64,000 nt of DNA, from NCBI GenBank assembly GCA_943330235.2, contig CALQGY020000002.1, forward strand, positions 1 through 64,000. The letters run 5' to 3'. Made by a program: the position numbers and the translations under genes. The number at the start of each line of letters is the position of its first letter. The first letter of the stretch is position 1. This DNA comes from Candidatus Kuenenia stuttgartensis. Its GTDB lineage: Bacteria > Gemmatimonadota > Gemmatimonadetes > Gemmatimonadales > Gemmatimonadaceae. The notes below the pieces were generated by a model, which searched no databases, was not told the DNA's origin, and saw nothing but the letters and a program-made list of their open reading frames with translations. This document shows positions 34,971 to 42,853 of this stretch, piece after piece.

Positions 34971-36962
34971 ATGCCACTTCGTCACTGGATTGTCGCGGGC
35001 GCGCTCGCGGTCACACCGCTCGCCGTCACACCGCTGGCCCTCGGCGCGCAGCGCCCCGCGCCGCCTCTCGCCGCCGCGCCGTCGGATTCGATCGTGCGAC
35101 TCGCCGTTGATCCCGCCCGATTTGCCGGTCGGCCCTACGTCGTGCTGTTGGATGAGTCGATCAATCGGGTTGAGGCCGACGGACGGGCGCTCAAACGCGC
35201 GCGACAGGTGTACCAGATTCTCGATCCGGCCGTTGTGCGCGGACTCTCCGAGCGCGCCTTTGGCTACGCGCGTTCCCATCAGACGCTGACCGTCGACTGG
35301 ATTCGGGTACTGACGCCCACCGGCGAGGTGCTCAGCGACAAGCCGGCGCAGGAGCAGGAATCCGACGTCGCCGCGCAGCTGTCCAATCCGGTCTATCAGG
35401 AGCAGCGCGTGCGTCGCGTCTCCCTGTCCGGTGTGGCGGTCGGCACCATCCTCGACGTGCAGTACACCCTCACCGAAAACGCCCCGTATCGCGTCGGTGA
35501 TTTCCTGGCCGCGTGGACGATCAACAGTGTGCTCCCCGTCGTGCGCACGCGCTTCGTGCTCGACGTACCCGAGCGCTACACACCGCGCATCGTCGAACGC
35601 AACCTGACCTTCCGGCGCAACGACGTGACGACGGCGGGACGTCGTGTCGCGACGTGGGAAGCGCGCGACCTGCAGCCCATCCGCGCGGAGCCCTTCGCGG
35701 CCGACTCGAACGGCGTCGTGATGTCGATCGGCGTGGCGTCGCCCGATAGCTGGAATGACATCGCGGCATGGTACGCCGCGCTTGCGCGTGATCGCTATAC
35801 CATCACGCCCCTCGTCGCGACGCGCATCGATTCGCTCGTGCGGGCCAGCGGTGCCCGCACGCGACTCGATACCATTCGCGCGGTGCATCGCTGGGTGGCG
35901 CAGGATGTTCGCTACGTCTCCGTGTCCCTCGGCATCGGTGGCTATCAGCCGCGCGCGCCGGCCGACGTGCTGGCCTCGGGATTCGGTGACTGTAAGGACA
36001 AGGCGACGCTGTTTGTCGCCGCGCTGCGCCGCTATCGCATCGCCGCCAATCCGGTGCTGCTCTCGCTTGGTGGCAAGCCCGATCCCGAGCTGCCGTCCAT
36101 CTACCAGTTCAATCATGCGATTGCGGCGGTGCAGGAAGGCACCGGCTGGACGTTCACCGATCTGACGGCGGAGTTCGTGCCCTACGGTACCATCCCCGAA
36201 CCGTATCAAGGACAGTTTGGTATTGTCGTGATGCCGGACGGGCGCGCGCAGAACGTCCGCTTCCCGCAATCACCCATCGACGCCAATGGCTCCACACTGC
36301 GCCTGCAGTTGACGCTCGATACCGCGGGACACGTGGAGGCGCATGTCTCTGAAGAGGCGCGTGGGAGCGTCGCCGCCGGGATGCGCAACGCCTTCGGCGC
36401 ACCGCTGGATTCCGCGCGGCGCGGCGGCATGCAGAAGGCCCTCGCGCAGCGCCTGTTCGCGACCGATGCAACCGCCTCCGGGCTGGTCGCGTTTGATGGC
36501 CATGATCTCGCGGCCACGACCGCGCTGTCGTACGACGTCCACGCGGACAACGTGCTCAAGTCGGTCGGTACGTCGCGATTGTTCAGCATGAACGCCGTCT
36601 TCCGCGGGCCCGCGCGTGGCTTCAAGAACCTTGCGCGCGATCTCGAGTCCCGCACGCTGCGCCTGTTCCCGATCGATGCATCGCAGATCCTAGGGCAGCT
36701 CGAAACCGTCACGGATCTGCACATCACCGTGCCCGCGGGATGGAAAGCGGAGCTGCCCAAGAACATCGTGGCCACCAGCTTCTTCGGGCGCTACGAGTCC
36801 ACGTGGACGCAAGACGGTCGCGACGTCCATCTGGTGCGACGGATCCGCGGTGAGCGGGGCATCTTCCCGCCGCAGCGGATCAGCGAGATCATTGTATGGC
36901 TCAAAGCGGTCGGCGCGGACGACTACGATTTCCTGTCCCTCACACCAACATCGGTGCCCTGA
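34971..36962 (+). CDS. DUF3857/transglutaminase-like exported protein
   Basis: 663 aa from ATG 34971 with a signal peptide (IVAGALAVTPLAVTPLALGAQ). A DUF3857 beta domain comes first (VYQILDPAVVRGLSERAFGYARSHQTLTVDWIRVLTPTGEVL), then a transglutaminase core with the triad Cys in SGFGDCKDKATLF, His in FNHAI and Asp in FTDLTAEF. The rest is a beta-rich DUF3858-like tail. Such proteins are periplasmic and of unknown substrate. The next gene begins immediately at the stop codon. Confidence 0.88.
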   Translation: MPLRHWIVAGALAVTPLAVTPLALGAQRPAPPLAAAPSDSIVRLAVDPARFAGRPYVVLLDESINRVEADGRALKRARQVYQILDPAVVRGLSERAFGYARSHQTLTVDWIRVLTPTGEVLSDKPAQEQESDVAAQLSNPVYQEQRVRRVSLSGVAVGTILDVQYTLTENAPYRVGDFLAAWTINSVLPVVRTRFVLDVPERYTPRIVERNLTFRRNDVTTAGRRVATWEARDLQPIRAEPFAADSNGVVMSIGVASPDSWNDIAAWYAALARDRYTITPLVATRIDSLVRASGARTRLDTIRAVHRWVAQDVRYVSVSLGIGGYQPRAPADVLASGFGDCKDKATLFVAALRRYRIAANPVLLSLGGKPDPELPSIYQFNHAIAAVQEGTGWTFTDLTAEFVPYGTIPEPYQGQFGIVVMPDGRAQNVRFPQSPIDANGSTLRLQLTLDTAGHVEAHVSEEARGSVAAGMRNAFGAPLDSARRGGMQKALAQRLFATDATASGLVAFDGHDLAATTALSYDVHADNVLKSVGTSRLFSMNAVFRGPARGFKNLARDLESRTLRLFPIDASQILGQLETVTDLHITVPAGWKAELPKNIVATSFFGRYESTWTQDGRDVHLVRRIRGERGIFPPQRISEIIVWLKAVGADDYDFLSLTPTSVP

Positions 36963-37850
36963 ATGCGGTGGACTCCCGGCGGGCGTAGTCAAAATCTCGA
37001 GGATCAGCGTGGTGCCGACCCGTCGTCCGGCGGTGGGTTTCGTGGCGGCGGCGGTGGCGGCGGACGGCGCATGGGGCTGGGCGGTCTCCTCGTGCTCATC
37101 GTACTGAGTGTGATCCTCAAGAAGGACCTCGTCAGCGGTCTTGGCGGATTGCCCAGCGGCGGCGTCCCGGAGGCCTCCGCGCCCGTCTCCTCGGGGCGCG
37201 CGGCGCCCGTGCAGGATGCCGGCGAGGAGAACACGGTGCAGCTCCTCTCCATGGTGCTGGACAGTGCGCAGTCGGAGTGGGGGCGCGAGGTCCCGCGGTA
37301 CCGCGATGCGAAGCTCGTGCTCTTCCGGGATGCCATCACGTCGGCGTGCGGATTCGCGGAAGCGGCCACGGGGCCGTTCTACTGCCCCGGCGATCAAAAG
37401 GTGTATCTCGATCTGGCGTTCTTCGATCAGCTCAAAGGACAGTTCGGTGCGCCGGGCGAGTTTGCCCAGGCCTATGTGCTGGCGCATGAAATCGGACATC
37501 ATGTGCAGAATCTGCTGGGCACCGAACGCAAGTTGCGCGCGGCACAACGGGCCAACCCAGCGAGCGCGAATCGCCTGTCGGTGGCGATGGAGCTGCAGGC
37601 CGACTGCTATGCGGGCGTGTGGGGCTTCCACGCGGCGCAATACGGTCAGCTTGAGGCGGGTGATCTGTCCGCCGGGCTGAAGGCCGCCGCGGCCGTCGGC
37701 GACGACCGCTTGCAGCGCATGGGCGGCGGCCGCGTGAATCCGGAAACGTTTACGCACGGATCGTCCGCCGACCGCGCACGCTGGTTCACGCGCGGATTCG
37801 AGTCCGGCGATGCGAGCCAGTGCGACACCTTCGCGTCGGTGCGTCAGTGA
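36963..37850 (+). CDS. Neutral zinc metallopeptidase (YpfJ-like)
   Basis: 295 aa; the ATG directly follows the TGA of the upstream gene. A Gly-rich N-terminus (GGGFRGGGGGGGRR) precedes one transmembrane helix (LGGLLVLIVLSVILKKDL). The peptidase domain carries the zinc motif VLAHEIGHHVQ plus ELQADCYAGVWGFH, the family's downstream Glu region. It is predicted membrane-anchored with the catalytic domain outside. The stop overlaps a possible GTG start of the creatininase gene. Confidence 0.92.
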   Translation: MRWTPGGRSQNLEDQRGADPSSGGGFRGGGGGGGRRMGLGGLLVLIVLSVILKKDLVSGLGGLPSGGVPEASAPVSSGRAAPVQDAGEENTVQLLSMVLDSAQSEWGREVPRYRDAKLVLFRDAITSACGFAEAATGPFYCPGDQKVYLDLAFFDQLKGQFGAPGEFAQAYVLAHEIGHHVQNLLGTERKLRAAQRANPASANRLSVAMELQADCYAGVWGFHAAQYGQLEAGDLSAGLKAAAAVGDDRLQRMGGGRVNPETFTHGSSADRARWFTRGFESGDASQCDTFASVRQ

Positions 37851-38626
37851 CCGACGCCATGCGCGATGCCCCGCGTCCCGGTGTCCTCGAGGAACTCGCG
37901 TGGCCCGCGGTCCGCTCGGCGCCATGGCCCGTCGCCCTCATGCCCTGGGGCGCGACCGAAGCGCACAACACGCATCTGCCCTACGGCACCGACACCATGC
38001 TGGGTCGCGAGGTCGCGGCGCGTGTGGCCGCCGCGTGCGCACAGCGTGACGTGCGCGTGGCGGCGCTTCCGGCCATGCCGTTCGGCGTCAACACCACGCA
38101 GTTGGATCTCCCCATGACGCTCAACGTCATGCCCTCCACACAGCTCATGCTGCTGCGCGATATGGTGCGCAGTCTCGAGCCGCACGGGGTGCGCGCGTTG
38201 GTGCTGCTCAATGCGCACGGTGGCAATGAACTGCGGGCGCTCGTGCGAGAGCTGCAACCCGAGACGACGCTGTTGCTCGTTATCGTCAACTGGTGGCAGG
38301 CGGGTGATCACGCGCTCTTTGCCGAGCCCGGGGACCACGCGGGCGCGTTGGAAACGGCGGCCGTGTTACACGTGGCGCCGCACCTGGTGGCCGATCGCGC
38401 GACGTGGGGCCAGGGGCACGCGCGACGCAGTGTGCTCGACGGCGTGCGTGCCGGGTGGGCTTGGATCCCACGGCGATGGACGCAGGTCACCGACGACACG
38501 GGGGTCGGTAACCCGCAGGAGGCGACCGCCGAGCAGGGCGCTGCGTTTGTGGCGCAGGCGGTGTCGCGTATCAGCGCGCTCTGCGTGGAGCTCGCAACAC
38601 TCGATCCGGCGGCGATGTACATCTGA
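37847..38626 (+). CDS. Creatininase-family amidohydrolase
   Basis: 259 aa from GTG 37847, overlapping the protease stop (GTGA); ATG 37859 is also possible. Creatininase-family metal ligands are visible: the WGATEAHNTHLPYGTDT segment (E-x-H), LLNAHGGNELRALV (N-H-G-G-N) and EPGDHAGALETA. The family includes creatininase and the mycofactocin and FAPy deformylase relatives, so the substrate is open. Confidence 0.9.
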   Translation: MTDAMRDAPRPGVLEELAWPAVRSAPWPVALMPWGATEAHNTHLPYGTDTMLGREVAARVAAACAQRDVRVAALPAMPFGVNTTQLDLPMTLNVMPSTQLMLLRDMVRSLEPHGVRALVLLNAHGGNELRALVRELQPETTLLLVIVNWWQAGDHALFAEPGDHAGALETAAVLHVAPHLVADRATWGQGHARRSVLDGVRAGWAWIPRRWTQVTDDTGVGNPQEATAEQGAAFVAQAVSRISALCVELATLDPAAMYI

Positions 38627-38654
38627 CGGCAATGGGCGCCGTCAGATGTACATC
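38614..38654. terminator. 17-bp perfect hairpin terminator, creatininase / nadE
   Basis: gatgtacatctgacggc and gccgtcagatgtacatc pair perfectly over a 7-base loop. The left arm includes the last codons and the stop of the creatininase gene, so coding and terminator functions overlap. It probably serves both convergent genes. Confidence 0.85.
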
Positions 38655-38663
38655 ACGGACGTC

Positions 38664-40589
38664 CTAGTAGTCCACCGGCCGGAGATAGGATTCGCCGATC
38701 CCGCTGTGGCTCACCAGTGCCGTTGCCGGCGGACGGCGCTTCCAGTGGGTGGTCGCTAACCGTCGTTCCACCAGAAACAGTTCGTCGGAATGAAAACCGC
38801 GCGCCCGCATGGCCTCGTGCGTAAAGCCATGCAGGAGGCCGTTGAGAATTTCATCCGCGCGTGCGTAGCTGATACCGAGATCGGCCTCATCCGTCTGGCC
38901 GACGATGAGGTCGGCCGTCGCGGGTTTCGTGACGATGACATCGGGCACACCCAGATGGCGTGCCAGCGCCCACACCTGCGTCTTGTACAGATCACCGATG
39001 GCGTTGACCGGTGGCGAATCATCGGCGTGCCACGTGAAGTAGCCGAAGAGACGCTCCGTCTTGTTGCCGGTGCCCAGCGGCAACGCGCGATATCGCGCCG
39101 ACAAATCAAAGAGCGCGATCATGCGCGTGCGGGCCATCACATTGCCGCGCCGTGCCTGATCCGCGTCCGTCTCGAACGTGAGGTAGCCGTCCACCGCTCC
39201 GCTGATGTCGATGGTGCGCGATTCGATGCCAAGCGCATCGATGACCAGCTGCGCGTGCTCCAGCGATTCCACGCTGGAGGTGCGATACGGCAACCGCACG
39301 CCGATGACGTTCTCGGCACCCAAGGCGCGCACCGCGAGATACGCGGTCACGGCGGAGTCCACACCACCCGACATCCCCACCACGGCCTTGGTAAAGCCAC
39401 GACGCGTGAACTCTTCGCGCAGGAACCCCGTCAGCCACTGCTCGGTGAGTACGGGATCGATGGCCAGTGGCGGCGGACCGCCGTGGTCGCGCATGGTCTG
39501 CCGGATGACCGGTAAGGCCTCCCGCCCGATCCGACCAACGATGTCGATGGACGCGGGCGGCATGTTCGGAATCGGGAATTCACCCGTTGTAAAGCCGCGC
39601 GCGCCGCGCAGCAGATCCTCGGCCACCGGTTCCGCGCCGTCGTACGAGAGCGTGACCGACGTGCGCTCCCGCACTTGCCGGATGTTCTCCAGCACATGCG
39701 GCAGCGCTACGCGAATGTCGCTTAAGAGCGGCGCGTCGGCGCGGGCACGCACGAGATCATCGAGATCAATCGTGATGAGGCTCATGCTTTCATCCCACAC
39801 GGGCGCGCGCGATCGCACATCACCGCCCGGGCCGACCACCAGCGACGTCCCGAAAAAGCGCTTGCCGCCTTCGGTGCCGACGAGGTTGGCAAAGCTGGTG
39901 AACACGCCGTGTTCTTCGGCGATGTCGCGAATCAAGCGCTCCCAGCGCGCCGCACTGTACGGACCCGGAATCCCGTCATCACGCGGCCAGAGCCCGCGGG
40001 CGGGTGCGGCCGACGAGATGAACACCAACTGCGCGCCATCGAGCGCCGCGATGAGTCCCGACATCGAGTGCCACGCATCTTCGCAGACCAGAATCGCGGC
40101 GCGTCCCCACGGCGTCTCGAAGGCGCGGATGTCGGTGCCGCGCTCTACGAAACGCTCCTCGTCGAACAGCCCGTACGTGGGCAGGAAGTTCTTGCGATGC
40201 ACATGGCGCAGCACCGGCGGCCCGTCATCCAGGCCGATGGTGATATAGGCGGCGCTATTGTGCAGCGTGTCGCGCCACCGTTCGTAGAAGCCCACCACTA
40301 CGTCGACGGCGACCGTCGGCACGTGCGCCATGGCGCAGGCCGTGCGATACGCGTCATCGAGGTCGTTGGCGAGGGCACCGGCCGTGCAGGCCACCTCGCG
40401 CACCCCGCCTTCCACGAAATACCCGGAGAGCGCGGTCTCGGGGAACTGGATGATCTGCGGGCGCGGCTCAAGCGACGCGGCTTGGGCGCACAACGCCCCG
40501 AGTCGCTGCAGATTGGCCACCGTGTCCCCCTTACGAGGGGCGAACTGGCAGATGGCGAGCGTAAGTGGGCGGATCGGGTCACCGGGCAT
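38664..40589 (-). CDS. nadE: Glutamine-dependent NAD+ synthetase
   Basis: 641 aa. The N-terminal nitrilase-type glutaminase domain has its triad visible: Glu in QFPETALSGYF, Lys in HRKNFLPTYG, Cys in LVCEDAWHS. The C-terminal ATP-pyrophosphatase domain carries the P-loop VVGMSGGVDSAVTAYLA and TGNKTERLFGYFT. It converts deamido-NAD and glutamine to NAD. It is divergent from the PBP gene across 65 bases. Confidence 0.96.
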   Translation of the reverse strand: MPGDPIRPLTLAICQFAPRKGDTVANLQRLGALCAQAASLEPRPQIIQFPETALSGYFVEGGVREVACTAGALANDLDDAYRTACAMAHVPTVAVDVVVGFYERWRDTLHNSAAYITIGLDDGPPVLRHVHRKNFLPTYGLFDEERFVERGTDIRAFETPWGRAAILVCEDAWHSMSGLIAALDGAQLVFISSAAPARGLWPRDDGIPGPYSAARWERLIRDIAEEHGVFTSFANLVGTEGGKRFFGTSLVVGPGGDVRSRAPVWDESMSLITIDLDDLVRARADAPLLSDIRVALPHVLENIRQVRERTSVTLSYDGAEPVAEDLLRGARGFTTGEFPIPNMPPASIDIVGRIGREALPVIRQTMRDHGGPPPLAIDPVLTEQWLTGFLREEFTRRGFTKAVVGMSGGVDSAVTAYLAVRALGAENVIGVRLPYRTSSVESLEHAQLVIDALGIESRTIDISGAVDGYLTFETDADQARRGNVMARTRMIALFDLSARYRALPLGTGNKTERLFGYFTWHADDSPPVNAIGDLYKTQVWALARHLGVPDVIVTKPATADLIVGQTDEADLGISYARADEILNGLLHGFTHEAMRARGFHSDELFLVERRLATTHWKRRPPATALVSHSGIGESYLRPVDY

Positions 40590-40654
40590 GCGTGGAAGCT
40601 GTGACGAAACGTCCGCGCGATCAACTGATGCCGGCTGGTGTATTTTGCACCACG

Positions 40655-42718
40655 ATGCCGTTCATCCCCCCATTCGAGCCGCCCGTACCGGTCTACGCTG
40701 TCGCCACGGCGGCGATCGACGTTCTCCGCACGCAGCCACCGGTGGCGTCGCAGCCCGCCGCTGCCACCGGACAGGCATGGCAGATCGTGCCGCCGCCCCA
40801 AGTGTCGCTGGTGCTCGGTCGCGATGGTGGCGTCATTGGCGTCATCGGTCGGGAGCGACGCCTGAGCGTACCCATTCGCGGGTTGCCGCGCTATGTCGGG
40901 CAGGCGTTCATCGCGGTGGAAGACAAACGCTTCTATCAGCATGACGGCGTGGATCTCGTCGGCGTCGCCGGTGCGCTCAAGGACGCCGTCACCAAGGGCA
41001 ATCTCCGCGGGGCGAGCACGATCACGCAGTTGCTCGTCGGCAACATGCACCCCGACCTGATCGATCGGCGGGACAAGTCGCCCGTACGCAAGCTGCGTGA
41101 GCAGCAGGCCGCGCGCGAAATGGAACGGCATTACTCGAAAGAGCAGATTCTCGAGGCGTTCCTCAATCAGATCACCTTCGGTCGCGGCGCCTTCGGCATC
41201 GAAATGGCCGCTCGGCAGTACTTCGGCAAAGGCGCCGCCGAGCTGTCGCTGGCGGAGGCCGCCTCGCTGGCGTCCATGCCCAAAAGCCCCGTGCAGTACG
41301 ATCCGGCGCGCTATCCGGACCGGAACAAGCTGCGGCGCAATACGGTGCTCGCGCTCATGGCCGAGCAGGGATACATCACTGCCGCGCAGCGTGATGCCGC
41401 GCAGCGCGAGCCCATTCGGACCGTGAGTGGCGGTAACGCACCGGCGCCCTGGGTGGTCGACGTCGTCCGGGTGCAGCTCGAGCGTGCGAACGTGCCGGTG
41501 GGGCAGGGCGGCTATCGCATTCACACCACCATCGACCCCGCGCTGCAGGCCGCCACGCAACGCGCCATCTCCGACGGGCTCGACGAGGTGGAGACACGCC
41601 CGGGATTCCGCGGCGTGCCGTGCGCGCTGGGGGCGACAGCCGATGCCGCCAAGAGCGCACGCGCGAAAGTGCAGGCGTGTCTGGAAGGCGCCGCCGTCGT
41701 GCTCGATCCGGCCACCGGCGACGTGCGTGCACTCGTCGGCGGACGGAACTACGCGCATTCGTCGTTCAATCGCGCCGTGGACGGCAACCGCCAGCCCGGC
41801 TCGTCGTTCAAAGCATTCGTATATGCGCAAGCGTTGGCGCAGGGGATGACGGCCAGCAGTATCGTGGCCGACTCGGCGCTGCACATTCGTCTGGCCAACG
41901 GTCAGGTGTATAGCCCCGAGAACGCCGACAACGCCTTCAAGGGGCTCATGACCATGCGCGAGGCGCTGACGCAGTCGCGCAACCCGGTGGCCGTGCAGTT
42001 GGCCATGGGGGTCGGCATGGACTCGGTCATTGCGCTCGCGCGCCGCGCGGGCCTGCGCGCGCCCATCGCGCCGTATCCGTCCAGCGCCCTCGGCGCGTCG
42101 GTGGTGCAGCCGCTCGACTTTGTGGCCGCGTACGCCACGTTCGATAACGGCGGCATGGCGGTGGCCCCGCGCTTTGTCCTACGCGTGGAGGATCGCAGCG
42201 GCCGCACCGTGTACACGCCGCCCACGACCGCGCCGCAGCCGGCCATGGACCCGCGCGTGGCCTTCATCATGCGCGACATGATGCAGGACGTCGTCGCGCG
42301 CGGCACGGCCACGGCCATCCGCCGCTCCGTGCCGGCGCGCATCCCCGTGGCGGGGAAGACGGGCACCACCAACGACAACACCGACGTGTGGTTTGTCGGC
42401 ATGACACCGGAGCTCGTCACCGGCGTCTGGCTGGGCTTCGACAAGCCGTCCATGATTTCTCCCGGCGCGGTGGGCGGCACGCTGGCGGCACCGATCGCCG
42501 GACAGATCCTAGCCAGCGCCTACGGCAGTCGCGCGAGCGCCGTGTGGATGCCGCCACCAGGCCTGGTGAGCGTTGAGCTCGATCGCGACAGTGGTAAGCC
42601 GTCGGATGCCAAGACGCCAAGCGATCGGCGCTACATGGAGTGGTATCTCGAGGGCACCGAACCGGGCGCCGCGGTCTGGCCGTGGAATCTCTTTCGGTTC
42701 GGGCCCATCGGGTACTGA
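40655..42718 (+). CDS. Class A penicillin-binding protein (1A-like), no clear membrane anchor
   Basis: 687 aa from ATG 40655. Transglycosylase domain: FIAVEDKRFYQHDGVD with the catalytic Glu, GASTITQLLVGNM and FLNQITFGRGAFGIE. Transpeptidase domain: serine motif GSSFKAFVY (SxxK), SRN and GKTGTTNDNTDVWFVG. It builds and crosslinks peptidoglycan. Oddly, neither the region before the transglycosylase (MPFIPPFEPPVPVYAVATAAIDVL) nor the longer ORF upstream shows a hydrophobic anchor. Confidence 0.93.
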   Translation: MPFIPPFEPPVPVYAVATAAIDVLRTQPPVASQPAAATGQAWQIVPPPQVSLVLGRDGGVIGVIGRERRLSVPIRGLPRYVGQAFIAVEDKRFYQHDGVDLVGVAGALKDAVTKGNLRGASTITQLLVGNMHPDLIDRRDKSPVRKLREQQAAREMERHYSKEQILEAFLNQITFGRGAFGIEMAARQYFGKGAAELSLAEAASLASMPKSPVQYDPARYPDRNKLRRNTVLALMAEQGYITAAQRDAAQREPIRTVSGGNAPAPWVVDVVRVQLERANVPVGQGGYRIHTTIDPALQAATQRAISDGLDEVETRPGFRGVPCALGATADAAKSARAKVQACLEGAAVVLDPATGDVRALVGGRNYAHSSFNRAVDGNRQPGSSFKAFVYAQALAQGMTASSIVADSALHIRLANGQVYSPENADNAFKGLMTMREALTQSRNPVAVQLAMGVGMDSVIALARRAGLRAPIAPYPSSALGASVVQPLDFVAAYATFDNGGMAVAPRFVLRVEDRSGRTVYTPPTTAPQPAMDPRVAFIMRDMMQDVVARGTATAIRRSVPARIPVAGKTGTTNDNTDVWFVGMTPELVTGVWLGFDKPSMISPGAVGGTLAAPIAGQILASAYGSRASAVWMPPPGLVSVELDRDSGKPSDAKTPSDRRYMEWYLEGTEPGAAVWPWNLFRFGPIGY

Positions 42719-42795
42719 GACGGAGCCGTGCTCGGAGCCGCGTCAACACGGTCGTTGGCACGACCGACCTCACGCTCTTCGTCATCGGCAGCATA

Positions 42796-42843
42796 CACAA
42801 ACGCGCACGGCATAGGCTGATCGCCCACGCCGTGCGCGTTGTG
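42796..42843. terminator. Hairpin between the convergent PBP and lon genes
   Basis: aacgcgcacggc / gccgtgcgcgtt, a 12-bp stem with about 17 bases between the arms, extended by cac/gtg past a one-base bulge. Confidence 0.75.
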
Positions 42844-42853
42844 CATTCGCCGC

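Noticed and set aside
34845-36269. Antisense ORF of 474 aa opposite the transglutaminase and HIT genes
   Set aside because: It overlaps two well-supported plus-strand genes and has the typical Arg/His shadow composition.
36690-37925. Antisense ORF of 411 aa opposite the transglutaminase and protease genes
   Set aside because: It lies opposite the HEIGHH zinc-protease gene and the end of the DUF3857 gene, with no motif of its own.
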